In this document: in pieces, positions 25,844-34,989 of the stretch
Position numbering within the stretch: the first letter of the stretch is position 1
How the letters are laid out: every line of letters begins with the position of its first letter
Origin: Pontibacter anaerobius
Lineage (GTDB): Bacteria > Bacteroidota > Bacteroidia > Cytophagales > Hymenobacteraceae
DNA: 64,000 nucleotides
Reading direction: 5' to 3'
Assembly (NCBI RefSeq): GCF_026241195.1
Contig: NZ_JAPFQO010000004.1
Location: 62,001 to 126,000, forward strand
Position numbers and translations under genes: made by a program
Notes under the pieces: generated by a model
Told to the model about the DNA's origin: nothing
The model's database searches: none
The model's input: the letters and a program-made list of their open reading frames with translations, nothing else

Positions 25844-26638
25844 TTAGCGCTTGTAATACTGCAGCGCCTCAGGCATGTGCTTTTTCAGGTCTGCCTGCCT
25901 GGTACCGGCGCTTGGGTGTGTGGACAGGAACTCCGGCGGGGCCTGGCCTCCGCTCTTCGCCTCCATCCTCTGCCAGAAAGGTACAGCTTCTTCTGGATTA
26001 TATCCAGCCATCGCCATAAAAATTAAGCCAAGCCTGTCGGCCTCTGACTCCTGGGTACGTCCATACTTGAGTAGGCCTATCTGCGAACCTACTCCATATA
26101 CAGCCATCACCAGGTTCTGTGCCGTACCCGGCTGAGCACCAGCTAGTGCCGATAAGGTCTGGCCTCCGAACTGCTGCGCCAGCTGCTGGCTCATGCGCTC
26201 GTTACCGTGCTTGGCAATGGCGTGGGCAATCTCGTGGCCCATCACCACGGCAAGGCCCGTCTCGTTTTGGGCTACCGGAAGTATGCCGGTATAAACCACG
26301 GTTTTACCGCCTGCCATAGCCCATGCGTTCACCTGCTCATCCTCGATCAGGTTAAACTCCCACTGGAAGCCCTGCAGCTCCTGCGACAGGCCGTTGGCAG
26401 CCATGTATTCCTCCACGGCCCGCTGTATGCGCTGGCCGGCACGCTTCACCATAGCCGTAGCCTGGGCGTCGCGCGATAGTTTGTGTTCCTTCAGAAACTG
26501 ATCGTAGGCATCATAGCTCAGCGACTGCATCTGCGCATCAGACACCAGGTTTAGCTGTCGGCGGCCCGTAATCGGTACCGTTGTACAGGCCACAAACGTG
26601 ACCACAGCTATTGTAAACGCAATAATTTTCTTATACAT
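25844..26638 (-). CDS. M48 family metalloprotease lipoprotein (LoiP/BepA-like)
   Basis: The signal peptide ends in a lipobox (FVAC, Cys18). The zinc site HEIAH is at 135-139, and the third ligand Glu is in ESEADRLG near 195, both within the MGHEIAHAIAKHGNERMS context of M48C peptidases such as LoiP and BepA. At 264 residues it has only the protease domain and no TPR tail. It probably acts in the periplasm on outer-membrane proteins. It is the first gene of a two-gene operon with the Cys-rich lipoprotein. It starts from the 355-bp divergent spacer before the FAH-family gene. Confidence 0.9.
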   Translation of the reverse strand: MYKKIIAFTIAVVTFVACTTVPITGRRQLNLVSDAQMQSLSYDAYDQFLKEHKLSRDAQATAMVKRAGQRIQRAVEEYMAANGLSQELQGFQWEFNLIEDEQVNAWAMAGGKTVVYTGILPVAQNETGLAVVMGHEIAHAIAKHGNERMSQQLAQQFGGQTLSALAGAQPGTAQNLVMAVYGVGSQIGLLKYGRTQESEADRLGLIFMAMAGYNPEEAVPFWQRMEAKSGGQAPPEFLSTHPSAGTRQADLKKHMPEALQYYKR

Positions 26639-26993
26639 CTTCGTAAAATTTTAGTGGCTTTCTAAAACGGGCTTCAAATTTTGAACCAATTTTAAGAAAA
26701 CCTATCGCAATTATATGAACAAATTAGCATAAATCTATACTTCAAAAACCATTTTCTGAGCTGACATACTCAGTCTCAGCGGCTTTAAAGCAAGGTTCCT
26801 GCACAAGTATACGATACCTTGCCTTGTCAGAGTTATAATTCGTAGAGCCGGTATTATTGCACCTGATGTCAGCAGGAAAGTTTAGGTGCGGGCAACCATA
26901 ACACACTGTTCCGCAGATATTTTTTTCATCGATTTACTGGGCCTCTGCGTTATAAATCCTATTTTTGAAAATAGAACCGTAAAATTCCTTTAC
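26639..26993. other. Divergent promoter region
   Basis: There is no gene in these 355 bp. They carry promoters for the M48 operon (left) and for the FAH gene (right), AT-rich tracts and two copies of the AAGTATA/TATACTT motif (near 26736 and 26805). Confidence 0.6.
26960..26967 (+). promoter_or_regulatory. -7 promoter box for the FAH-family gene
   Basis: TATTTTTG matches TAnnTTTG exactly, 26 bp ahead of the ATG at 26994. It supports the short start rather than the in-frame ATG at 26886. Confidence 0.5.
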
Positions 26994-27605
26994 ATGAAAA
27001 TATTAGCCATCGGCAGGAACTATGCCGATCATATTGCCGAGCTTAAAAACGAGGTACCCGACGAGCCTGTGATATTTTTTAAACCCGACACAGCCGTGCT
27101 GCGCAACAATGAGCCCTTTTACTACCCGGAATACAGCAACGACATCCACCACGAGGTAGAACTGATTCTGCGCATCAGCCGCGAGGGCAAGAACATCGAG
27201 AAGAAATTCGCACATAAGTACTACGATGCCATAGGCCTGGGCATAGACTTTACGGCCCGCGACATACAGGCAAAAGCCAAAAGCAAAGGCCTGCCCTGGA
27301 CACTGGCCAAAGGCTTTAACGGCTCCGCTCCTGTTTCAGAGTTCCTGCCACTGTCAGATTTTCCGGATCTGCGGAACATAAACTTCAGGCTGGAGGTGAA
27401 CGGCGAGACAAAACAGCAGGGCAACTCAAAGATGATGATGAACGATTTTGACGACATCATTGCTTACATTTCTAAATTTATTACCCTGAAAAAGGGAGAT
27501 ATTATATATACAGGTACACCTGAGGGCGTAGGCCCCGTAAAAATTGGAGACAGGCTGGAAGGATATGTTGAAGACAAGAAACTCCTCGATTTTGAAGTTA
27601 AATAA
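26994..27605 (+). CDS. Fumarylacetoacetate hydrolase family protein
   Basis: The start at 26994 gives 203 residues beginning MKILAIGRNYADH, as in the family; the upstream extension lacks similarity and contains the promoter. The FAH core is intact: FFKPDTAVL, the metal-binding HHEVELILRI segment, the GxDFTARD loop (GIDFTARDIQ) and YTGTPEGVGPV. It resembles the short acylpyruvate hydrolase/YcgM-type members, which hydrolyse or decarboxylate acyl-ketoacids. The substrate is not determined by sequence. It overlaps the M23 peptidase gene by about 41 bp, so the two are co-transcribed although functionally unrelated. Confidence 0.9.
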   Translation: MKILAIGRNYADHIAELKNEVPDEPVIFFKPDTAVLRNNEPFYYPEYSNDIHHEVELILRISREGKNIEKKFAHKYYDAIGLGIDFTARDIQAKAKSKGLPWTLAKGFNGSAPVSEFLPLSDFPDLRNINFRLEVNGETKQQGNSKMMMNDFDDIIAYISKFITLKKGDIIYTGTPEGVGPVKIGDRLEGYVEDKKLLDFEVK

Positions 27606-29505
27606 GAAGCGGCTTGCCACAGCCATACTTACTGTGTTTACCGGCTTTGGCGCCATGGCGCAGATGCCCGCCGAACCGGCTATGCCCGCCCCGGCAGATT
27701 ATTTCCTGTTCCCGATAAAGCCGGGGGAGCGCAATTACCTGTCAGGTACGATGGGCGAGATACGCTCTAACCATTTCCACGGTGGGCTTGACATTAAAAC
27801 CGACCAGCGTGTGGGCTTAAACGTACACGCCGCCGCCGACGGCTATATCTCGCGGGTAAAGCAATCCAGCTACGGGTATGGCAACATCATTTACGTAACG
27901 CACCCGAACGGGCTGGTAACCACCTACGCCCACCTACTGGAGTACTACAAGCCGCTGGCCGACTACATGCTGCAGAAGCAGTACGAGAAGCAGGTATTTG
28001 ACCTGGAGCTTTTCCCGGAGCCGGGGCAGTTCCCTGTGAAACGTGGCGACGTGATCGGCCTGTCGGGCAACACCGGCGGCTCAGGTGGCCCGCACCTGCA
28101 TTTTGAGATCCGGGATAAGGAGGACCGCCTTTACAACCCGCTCCGCTATACTTTTAAAGAGGTACTCGACACCACCCCACCAGATATTTATAGTATAGGC
28201 ATTTCGCCGCTTAACATACATGCCCGTGTAGGCAATGCATTTGAGCGGGCCGAGCTGCGCACAAAGCAGGTGGGCACCAACTATAGCCTGGCCGATACCG
28301 TGTTTGCCCATGGCCTGGTCGGGTTAGAGCTGCAGACCATTGACCGCCTGGACGGCGCCACAAACAAAAACGGCACCCAGGAGGTAACGCTGTTTGTAAA
28401 CGGCGAGCAGCTGTACACCCACTACATCGACAGGGTGCCTTTTGAGCTTTCGCGTCAAGTGTCGCAGCACATAAACTACGACCAGTACAAACGCCGTGGC
28501 CGAACGTTCCAGAAAGCCTTTGTGGACCACGGCAACGACCTGCCACTCTACAAAGCCAATGGGTATGATGGCCGACTAAAAGTGCAGCCGGATTCAGTGT
28601 ACCAGGTAAAACTGGTGGCCCGCGATTCTTATAACAACACCTCTACCCTCAGCTTTACGGTAAAGGGGCAGAAACCCTCGTTTACACAAACCAAGTCTGC
28701 CAGTGTAAAGAAACCGGACATTGCTTATGAAGTGATCGGGAATGTGCTGAAGATAAGCGCTACTGACACCAGCAGCACACCACAGAACATCGAGTTGTTT
28801 AAGGGCGGAAAGACGATGATGTTGGTACCGAGTTATATCAACAACTCCGTATCGGTAAGCCTGTATGACCTGCGTGCCGGAATACCGGACTCCATGCGCT
28901 TCTGCGGCCTGAACACCAGTATTGGCCTGGAGCAGATGGTTCCGCCGGCGCAGGATTTCCAGTTTAGAAACGATTACCTGAAGGTGTCCTTCGACAAGCA
29001 GTCGCTGTACGATACGCTGTACCTGCATACCAACCTGGACAAGGGCGTGTACACGATCGGCGATTACTTTACCCCCCTGCACAAGGCCGTGAAAGTGACC
29101 ATTAAGGCAGACACTACCGGTATAGACAAGCGTAAGGCGGCGGTATACTTCCTGGGCACCGGGCGGGGCCGTGGCTTTACCGGCGGCAAATGGGAGGGCA
29201 ACACCATCACCTTCTACACCAAAAACATGGGTAAGTTTAAAGTGCTCGAAGATACCAAGGAGCCTTACATCAGGTTAATCAGCAAGAGCCGTAACGGCAT
29301 CAGCTTTAAAATCTCAGATGACCTGTCAGGCTTGAACTCGTTTAACGCGTGGGTAGACGGAAAATGGATACTGATGAAGTATGAGCACAAAAACGCCACC
29401 ATCTGGTCCGAGAAGTTGGACAAAAGTATACCTTTGTCCGGTGAGGTAGTTTTGAAGGTGAAGGATAACGCCGGCAACGAAGCCACCTATACTACCAGAA
29501 TTTGA
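27565..29505 (+). CDS. M23 family metallopeptidase (LytM-type endopeptidase)
   Basis: The ATG at 27565 gives 646 residues with a signal peptide (basic n-region, then LATAILTVFTGFGAMAQ). The LytM domain (about 50-190) has the zinc ligands in NHFHGGLD and in the HxH GPHLHFEI, plus the TYAHL motif, so it should be active on peptidoglycan cross-links. About 450 residues of beta-rich C-terminal region follow, with Ig-like character in the last part (ISDDLSGLNSF, VVLKVKDNAGNEATY). This large-periplasmic M23 layout is common in Bacteroidota. It overlaps the end of the FAH gene. Confidence 0.9.
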   Translation: MLKTRNSSILKLNKKRLATAILTVFTGFGAMAQMPAEPAMPAPADYFLFPIKPGERNYLSGTMGEIRSNHFHGGLDIKTDQRVGLNVHAAADGYISRVKQSSYGYGNIIYVTHPNGLVTTYAHLLEYYKPLADYMLQKQYEKQVFDLELFPEPGQFPVKRGDVIGLSGNTGGSGGPHLHFEIRDKEDRLYNPLRYTFKEVLDTTPPDIYSIGISPLNIHARVGNAFERAELRTKQVGTNYSLADTVFAHGLVGLELQTIDRLDGATNKNGTQEVTLFVNGEQLYTHYIDRVPFELSRQVSQHINYDQYKRRGRTFQKAFVDHGNDLPLYKANGYDGRLKVQPDSVYQVKLVARDSYNNTSTLSFTVKGQKPSFTQTKSASVKKPDIAYEVIGNVLKISATDTSSTPQNIELFKGGKTMMLVPSYINNSVSVSLYDLRAGIPDSMRFCGLNTSIGLEQMVPPAQDFQFRNDYLKVSFDKQSLYDTLYLHTNLDKGVYTIGDYFTPLHKAVKVTIKADTTGIDKRKAAVYFLGTGRGRGFTGGKWEGNTITFYTKNMGKFKVLEDTKEPYIRLISKSRNGISFKISDDLSGLNSFNAWVDGKWILMKYEHKNATIWSEKLDKSIPLSGEVVLKVKDNAGNEATYTTRI

Positions 29506-29517
29506 TTTGACACCGAA

Positions 29518-29575
29518 ATACGTAGCACGACATCAAAAGCTTGACATCTCGGGCTACGAGATACCTAAAAAAGAA
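29518..29575. repeat. Intergenic element with CGTAGCACGAC
   Basis: ATACGTAGCACGAC and a later GGCTACGAGATAC share their words with the interleaved inverted repeat at 62878-62968 (GTAGCACGAC, ACGAGATAC). GTAGC/GCTAC can pair. It sits between the M23 and bcp genes. Confidence 0.4.
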
Positions 29576-29577
29576 CT

Positions 29578-30027
29578 ATGACACTCAACATCGGAGACAA
29601 AGCGCCTGAGTTTGAAGGCAAAGATCAGAATGGAAACACCGTGAAGCTGAGCGACTACCGCGGCAAGAAAGTGGTTTTATACTTCTACCCCAAAGACAAC
29701 ACCCCCGGCTGCACCGCCCAGAGCTGCAACCTGCGCGACAACTACAGCAACCTGCAGCAGGAAGGCTACGAAGTGATCGGGGTAAGTATAGACGGGGAGA
29801 AATCGCACCAGAACTTTATCGGCAAGTATGAGCTGCCCTTCACCCTGATCGCCGACACCGATAAGCAGATCGTGGAGCAATATGGCGTTTGGCAGGAGAA
29901 ATCGATGTATGGCCGCAAATACATGGGCACCATGCGCTATACTTTCGTCATTGATGAGAACGGCACCATCCAGAACATCATCACGAAAGTGAAAACCAAG
30001 GACCATGCCTCCCAGATTTTGAAGTAA
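29578..30027 (+). CDS. bcp: Thioredoxin-dependent thiol peroxidase (BCP-type peroxiredoxin)
   Basis: The 149-residue product has the peroxiredoxin-Q/BCP signature PKDNTPGCTAQSCNLRD, with peroxidatic Cys45 and a resolving Cys50 at the E. coli BCP spacing. It is cytoplasmic and reduces hydroperoxides using thioredoxin. It stands alone, followed by a strong terminator. Frame and length are typical of the family. Confidence 0.95.
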   Translation: MTLNIGDKAPEFEGKDQNGNTVKLSDYRGKKVVLYFYPKDNTPGCTAQSCNLRDNYSNLQQEGYEVIGVSIDGEKSHQNFIGKYELPFTLIADTDKQIVEQYGVWQEKSMYGRKYMGTMRYTFVIDENGTIQNIITKVKTKDHASQILK

Positions 30028-30032
30028 AACAT

Positions 30033-30068
30033 AAACGCAGCTGCCACCTTCCGCAGCTGCGTTTTTTT
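30033..30068 (+). terminator. Terminator of bcp
   Basis: AAACGCAGCTGC (30033-30044) pairs with GCAGCTGCGTTT (30053-30064) and runs into a seven-T tract. Confidence 0.9.
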
Positions 30069-30131
30069 GTTATATTTGGAAATCAGTACAAGTATACCTG
30101 TTGCAGGGTATGAGTTTAAAGCGCCGCTGGA

Positions 30132-30151
30132 TTTATACTTTGAAGTATAAA
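30132..30151. repeat. Palindrome of the 7-mer (TTTATACTT/AAGTATAAA)
   Basis: Two copies of the overrepresented motif face each other with a 2-nt loop: TTTATACTT at 30132-30140 and AAGTATAAA at 30143-30151. It lies between bcp and the transketolase gene. Confidence 0.75.
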
Positions 30152-30213
30152 CCAGACAATTAGAAACCCGGCAACAAAGCAATTATACCGTTTAACCAAA
30201 ACAATAAACTAAC

Positions 30214-31071
30214 GTGAATCCACATAACCTAAGCATCGAAGAGCTGAAGCAGACCGCCGCGCAGGTTCGCCGCGACATAGTGCGCATGGTGCACGCCGTA
30301 AACTCAGGCCACCCAGGTGGTTCCCTTGGCTGCACAGACTACTTCGTGTCGCTGTATTTCCGGATGATGAACTACAGCACCGACTTTACGATGGACGGAC
30401 AGGGCGAAGACCTTTTCTTCCTCTCAAACGGGCACATTTCCCCGGTTTGGTACAGCACACTGGCGCGCGCCGGCTTCTTCGACATAAAAGAGCTTGCCAC
30501 CTTCCGTAAGCTTAACTCACGGTTACAGGGCCACCCTACTACCCATGAGGGGCTTCCGGGCGTTCGCATTTCCTCCGGCTCACTGGGCCAGGGTTTGTCA
30601 GCAGCTCTCGGGGCGGCGCAGACTAAGAAACTGAATAAAGACAAAAGCCTGGTGTATGTGCTGATGGGCGACGGCGAGTTGGAGGAAGGCCAGATCTGGG
30701 AAGCCGCCATGTATGCCGCACATCATAAGGTAGACAACATCATCGCCACAGTGGACAGAAACGGCCAGCAGATAGACGGTTCTACCGAGGAGGTAATGAG
30801 CCTGGGTGACCTTGCTGCCAAGTTCAGAGCTTTTGGCTGGCATGTGCTGGAGGCCGACGGCAACAACTTCGAGCTGCTGCTACCCGCCCTGGAACATGCT
30901 AAGGCGGCCACAGGAAACGGCAAGCCGGTCATAATCCTAATGGACACAGAGATGGGCTACGGGGTAGACTTTATGATGGGCTCGCACAAGTGGCACGGCG
31001 TGGCACCAAACGATGAGCAGCTGGAGATAGCCCTGCAGCAGCTTGCCGTGGAATCAGCATCCGACTATTAA
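30214..31071 (+). CDS. Transketolase, N-terminal (TPP-binding) subunit
   Basis: The 285-residue product (GTG start) is the first half of a transketolase: HPGGSLG near 31-37, the SNGHISP loop, and the TPP/Mg motif GDGELEEGQIWEA around 149-161 followed by an Asn within 30 residues. Two-gene transketolases are known in archaea and many bacteria and form an alpha2-beta2 enzyme of the non-oxidative pentose phosphate pathway. Here the second half is not directly adjacent: a 1.4-kb VWA gene lies between them. Confidence 0.93.
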   Translation: MNPHNLSIEELKQTAAQVRRDIVRMVHAVNSGHPGGSLGCTDYFVSLYFRMMNYSTDFTMDGQGEDLFFLSNGHISPVWYSTLARAGFFDIKELATFRKLNSRLQGHPTTHEGLPGVRISSGSLGQGLSAALGAAQTKKLNKDKSLVYVLMGDGELEEGQIWEAAMYAAHHKVDNIIATVDRNGQQIDGSTEEVMSLGDLAAKFRAFGWHVLEADGNNFELLLPALEHAKAATGNGKPVIILMDTEMGYGVDFMMGSHKWHGVAPNDEQLEIALQQLAVESASDY

Positions 31072-31119
31072 TTTTTACTTGCATAGCCTGACCCCATACA
31101 CCCCTTCTGGTTTTAGCGC

Positions 31120-32511
31120 ATGGTAAGCTGGAGCAAAAGTATAGCCGCCCTCCTTTTATTGCTGATGTTCTCGGCAACAGGGGCTGCTTTTGCCCAGGAG
31201 AAAAAACCACAGCCTAAAACACGCATCCTTTTTCTGCTGGATGCCTCCGGAAGTATGATGGCCAAGTGGGAGAACAGCGACCGCATGGCCGTAGCCAAAA
31301 ACCTGCTGAGCCACCTGGTGGACTCGCTGGACCGCTACGAAAACGTGGAGGTGGCGCTACGGGCGTATGGCCACCAGTACGGGCGCGAGCGAAACGACTG
31401 CAAAGACACCAAACTGGAGGTACCTTTTGGCGAGAACAATGCCGAGGCCATTAAAAAAGAGCTGAAGGCGATCGTGCCCCGGGGCAATACCCCGATCACC
31501 TACTCGCTGCAGCAGGCCGCAGGCGATTTTCCGGAAGACCGCTCCCGCAACGTGGTCATACTTATTACGGATGGATTGGAGTCTTGCGGCGGTGACCCGT
31601 GCGCCACCTCGGAGGCACTGCAGAAGAAGCGTATTTTCCTGCGCCCCTTCGTGATCGGTATCGGCATTGAGCCGGAGCAGGAGCAGCAGCTCAACTGCAT
31701 CGGCCAGTACTTCAACGCCGCCGATATCAAAACCTTCGAAACGGTGCTGACCGAGATCGTGACGCAAACGCTGAGCAAAACAACCGTGAGCGTGGAGCTG
31801 CTGGATGAGGAGGGCCGCCCTCGCGAAACAGGCGTGAACATGACCTTTGTGAACACACTGACCGGTGAGGCGGAGTATGATTACGTGCACTTCCTGGACG
31901 ACAAGGGCAAAACCGACGTGCTGGATGTGGATGCACTCCTGCCTTACCACCTGCTGGTGAACACCACACCACCGGTGCTGGAACGCAACCTCAAGATTAA
32001 GCCCGGCAAGCACAACGTGATAAAGGTTAAAGCACCGCAGGGGGAGCTCTACCTGCGCCAAGATGGCCCATCGCCGTACCGCATCCTGAACACCATTGTG
32101 CGCCCCGCAGGCTCTGACAAAACGCTTAACGTGCAAACCTTCGGTTACAAACACAAGTATCTGGCTGGCAAGTATGATTTGGAAATCCTGACAATGCCGC
32201 GCATCATCATGCGCAACGTGGAAGTAAAGCAAGGAGAGACCAATACCATCACCATCCCGCCACCCGGGCAATTGGCCATACCATCGCAGGTTCAGGGCTA
32301 CGGCAGCGTGTATGAGCTGCACGAGAGCGGTGCCCAGCGCTGGTTATGCAACCTGCCGGAAGATAACAGCAAACTAACCATGGCGCTGCAGCCTGGCAAG
32401 TATAAACTGGTGTACAGAATGAAGTCCTCGCAATCAAGTAAGTTCACTTTTGTGCAGGACTTTACCATCCGGTCGGGCGCAACAACAACCGTAAAGATTT
32501 TTAACAGATAA
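31120..32511 (+). CDS. Secreted von Willebrand factor A domain protein
   Basis: The 463 residues start with a signal peptide (cleavage after about 24, AFAQE). The VWA domain (about 32-205) opens with RILFLLDASGSMMAKW and carries an intact MIDAS (Asp-x-Ser-x-Ser, a Thr in NTPIT and Asp in ITDGLESCGGD). The rest (205-463) is beta-rich with several Ig-like strands and no motif I recognise. It sits on the same strand between the two transketolase subunits, with gaps of 48 and 64 bp, so it is likely co-transcribed with them. A functional link to sugar metabolism is not evident; it may simply have inserted. Confidence 0.85.
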   Translation: MVSWSKSIAALLLLLMFSATGAAFAQEKKPQPKTRILFLLDASGSMMAKWENSDRMAVAKNLLSHLVDSLDRYENVEVALRAYGHQYGRERNDCKDTKLEVPFGENNAEAIKKELKAIVPRGNTPITYSLQQAAGDFPEDRSRNVVILITDGLESCGGDPCATSEALQKKRIFLRPFVIGIGIEPEQEQQLNCIGQYFNAADIKTFETVLTEIVTQTLSKTTVSVELLDEEGRPRETGVNMTFVNTLTGEAEYDYVHFLDDKGKTDVLDVDALLPYHLLVNTTPPVLERNLKIKPGKHNVIKVKAPQGELYLRQDGPSPYRILNTIVRPAGSDKTLNVQTFGYKHKYLAGKYDLEILTMPRIIMRNVEVKQGETNTITIPPPGQLAIPSQVQGYGSVYELHESGAQRWLCNLPEDNSKLTMALQPGKYKLVYRMKSSQSSKFTFVQDFTIRSGATTTVKIFNR

Positions 32512-32575
32512 AGAGGCCTTCCTGAAGTATAAACTGAGAGAGCGGCCCTCCATAAGCTTTAGAAAAAACACACAG

Positions 32576-33532
32576 ATGAAAGAGTATACTTATACAGAGA
32601 AAAAAGACACGCGCTCCGGCTTTGGCGACGGTCTGCTGGAGCTGGGCCGCAAAAACCCGAACGTGGTAGGCCTTTGCGCCGACCTTATCGGATCCCTTAA
32701 AATGGGTGCCTTCCAGAAAGAGTTTCCGGAGCGTTTCTTCCAGGTAGGTATAGCCGAGGCCAACATGATCGGCCTGGCCGCAGGTATGACCATAGGAGGC
32801 AAGATTCCGTTTACCGGTACCTTCGCCAATTTCTCTACCGGCCGCGTGTACGACCAGATCCGCCAGTCGGTGGCCTACTCCGGCAAAAACGTGAAGATCT
32901 GTGCCTCGCACGCAGGCCTTACCCTGGGCGAGGACGGTGCCACGCACCAGATCCTGGAAGACATCGGCATGATGAAAATGCTGCCCGGCATGACCGTGAT
33001 CAACCCGTGTGATTATAACCAGACCAAAGCCGCCACACTGGCCATCGCCGAGCACGAGGGTCCGGTTTACCTGCGCTTCGGCCGTCCCGTAGTGCCTATC
33101 TTCACCCCTGCCGACCAGAAGTTTGAGATCGGTAAAGCGGTGATGCTGAACGAGGGAACGGATGTAAGTATATTCGCCACCGGCCATCTGGTTTGGAAAG
33201 CCATACTTGCCGGTAAGCTACTGGCAGACAAAGGCATTTCGGCTGAGATCATCAACATCCATACGATCAAGCCACTGGATACGGAGGCTGTACTGAAGTC
33301 TGTAGCCAAGACGGGCTGCGTGGTATCGGCAGAGGAGCACAACCGCCTCGGTGGCCTCGGCGACAGCATTGCACAGGCACTGGCCACCACCCAACCTGCC
33401 CCGCAGGAGTATGTGGCCGTAAACGACACCTTCGGGGAGTCTGGCACGCCAGAAGAGCTGATGGAAAAGTATGGCCTGACCGAGAATGACATTGTGGCCG
33501 CCGTGGAGCGCGTCATCAGCAGAAAGAAATAG
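32576..33532 (+). CDS. Transketolase, C-terminal subunit
   Basis: The 318-residue product has the transketolase pyrimidine-binding domain with the catalytic Glu in VGIAEANMIGLAAGM (about 60) and the SHAGLTLGEDGATHQ loop, then the C-terminal transketolase domain from about 190 (GTDVSIFATGHLV, AEEHNRLGGLGD). It completes the enzyme begun at 30214. A strong terminator at 33554-33588 ends the unit. Confidence 0.93.
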   Translation: MKEYTYTEKKDTRSGFGDGLLELGRKNPNVVGLCADLIGSLKMGAFQKEFPERFFQVGIAEANMIGLAAGMTIGGKIPFTGTFANFSTGRVYDQIRQSVAYSGKNVKICASHAGLTLGEDGATHQILEDIGMMKMLPGMTVINPCDYNQTKAATLAIAEHEGPVYLRFGRPVVPIFTPADQKFEIGKAVMLNEGTDVSIFATGHLVWKAILAGKLLADKGISAEIINIHTIKPLDTEAVLKSVAKTGCVVSAEEHNRLGGLGDSIAQALATTQPAPQEYVAVNDTFGESGTPEELMEKYGLTENDIVAAVERVISRKK

Positions 33533-33553
33533 GTTTTATACCGTAGATAATTG

Positions 33554-33588
33554 GAGGGAGGTGCCGCGGCATCTCCCTCTTTTTTTAT
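33554..33588 (+). terminator. Terminator of the transketolase operon
   Basis: GAGGGAG and CTCCCTC enclose a GC-rich inner stem (TGCC/GGCA), followed by eight T. Confidence 0.88.
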
Positions 33589-33646
33589 TTACTTGCTGTT
33601 TACCCAAGGGAGATCTGCTATTTCAAGCTAAAGTATAAACCTTTTC

Positions 33647-34192
33647 TTGCGCAAGTATTTATACTTGTGTCTTTTATGGTGTTGAGTTTGCAATGCAACT
33701 GTAGCCCTATTTTATACTTTGACGATGATTTATACCTGTCGATTTATACTTTGACCGCTGCTTCCTTTAACTTGAGCTAAGCTACCCGCTGTTCCGGACA
33801 TCCTTGTCCGGAACCTTTCTGCCGCGGATTTCCCAATCCGCATACTTATACTTCCCTAGCTGCTGCTTTACACAAACTATACTTACTAGTTACTGCTCAT
33901 CCTCAGTCTTACAAACCTACCGTTTCACCTCTGGCCTTGGCTCCCTCCAGCCCGGGAGGGCTCGTCTTCCCGCATCGCGCGGTGTTCCCTCCTGCGCCAG
34001 GGCGCTGCCGCTCGCGCGGCACCGGATCTCACAAGGCGCTCAACGGAAAGACTGGGATCAGATTCGATAGCCATCACTATACTACTTGAACCGGACTCCC
34101 TCTCCTGTTTTGGGGGTAGGGGCCCTCGAGAAAAGGAGAGGGCTGGGGAGAGGTGAAATTCCCCTCCCCGGCGGGGGCGGGGGTGGGTTAAT
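33647..34192 (-). repeat. Modular hairpin-rich intergenic repeat, copy B (inverted)
   Basis: Read on the minus strand, this matches copies A and C: the C/G-rich block (34190-34095), the GATCCCAG...TAAGACTGAGGAT block (34053-33899), GCGGATT...AATCCGC and TTCCGGACA...TGTCCGGAA (about 33840-33794), and the CAAGTAT-aa-ATACTTG hairpin (33667-33652). The order equals copy C. The remaining 813-bp gap 33533-34345 holds no gene; small ORFs there are frame artefacts of the repeat. Confidence 0.8.
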
Positions 34193-34335
34193 CATCTCCC
34201 GAAAACTCCCTCCCCTGCTTTAGTTGATGACAATCATCAGCAGAAAGCCCCCGCCTCGGAGGTGCAAGAGAAATCAGAACTCTCAACTCTGGGCTAAAGA
34301 TTAGAACTAACTGCCAAACCTTTAGGCAAAGCCAT

Positions 34336-34343
34336 TATATTTG
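34336..34343 (+). promoter_or_regulatory. -7 box touching the sigma factor start codon
   Basis: TATATTTG is an exact TAnnTTTG match ending two bases before the ATG at 34346. Transcription would then begin at or inside the first codons, so the mRNA is leaderless or the true start lies downstream, for example the TTG at 34406. Confidence 0.5.
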
Positions 34344-34345
34344 CA

Positions 34346-34945
34346 ATGAAGGAGAAAAATAGCAAGTACTGCTACTCCCAACATCTCCCCTGCAGCCGTC
34401 ATACCTTGGAAGACAAAGAGCTACTTGAGAAATTCGCCCAGCCCGAGAGCCGCAACATGGCTTTTAACCAACTTGTGCGCAAGTACCAGGAGAAGATCTA
34501 CTGGCACATCCGCAAGATGGTGATAGACCATGACGATGCCGACGACCTGACCCAGGACGTGTTTCTGAAAGTATGGAAAAACCTGGACAATTTCCGCCAG
34601 GATTCCCAGCTCTATACCTGGGTTTACCGTATTGCCACCAACGAGTGCCTCTCCTTCCTTTCAAGCAAAAAAAGAAAATTTTTCCTGCCCCTGAACGATG
34701 TTACCGCAGAGTTGATGGAAAAGGTGGAGTCGAGCCCGGAACTGGCTGGCGATGAGGTGCAGCAGAAGCTGCAGAAGGCTATCCTACGCCTGCCCGACAA
34801 GCAGCGGCTGGTGTTTAACATGAAGTATTTTGACGAGATGAAGTATGAGGAGATGTCCGACATACTGGGTACATCCGTAGGGGCTTTGAAGGCATCTTAC
34901 CACATCGCCGTAAAAAAAATCGAAGAATTTCTGAAGGAGGATTAA
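34346..34945 (+). CDS. ECF-type RNA polymerase sigma-70 factor
   Basis: The 199-residue product has sigma region 2 (about 38-110, with DHDDADDLTQDVFLKVWKNL and WVYRIATNECL) and region 4 (about 130-190, with LPDKQRLVFNMKYFDEM and the helix-turn-helix YEEMSDILGTSVGALKAS). Regions 1 and 3 are absent. The first 20 residues (rich in Cys, His, Ser) do not match the family; an alternative start at the TTG at 34406 would give MEDKELLEKF and fits the promoter position better. It leads a three-gene unit with an anti-sigma-like and a Spy-like gene. Confidence 0.88.
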   Translation: MKEKNSKYCYSQHLPCSRHTLEDKELLEKFAQPESRNMAFNQLVRKYQEKIYWHIRKMVIDHDDADDLTQDVFLKVWKNLDNFRQDSQLYTWVYRIATNECLSFLSSKKRKFFLPLNDVTAELMEKVESSPELAGDEVQQKLQKAILRLPDKQRLVFNMKYFDEMKYEEMSDILGTSVGALKASYHIAVKKIEEFLKED

Positions 34946-34989
34946 ACTATAAAGTATAAGCTTACTCTAATAGATAGAGTCATTCAAGA

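Noticed and set aside
31357-32322. Minus-strand ORF of 321 codons opposite the VWA gene
   Set aside because: The plus-strand VWA frame has a signal peptide and an intact MIDAS; this one is a shadow.
33804-34070. Small ORF of 88 codons in repeat copy B
   Set aside because: Same reason: frame not kept between copies, and the composition is that of the repeat.
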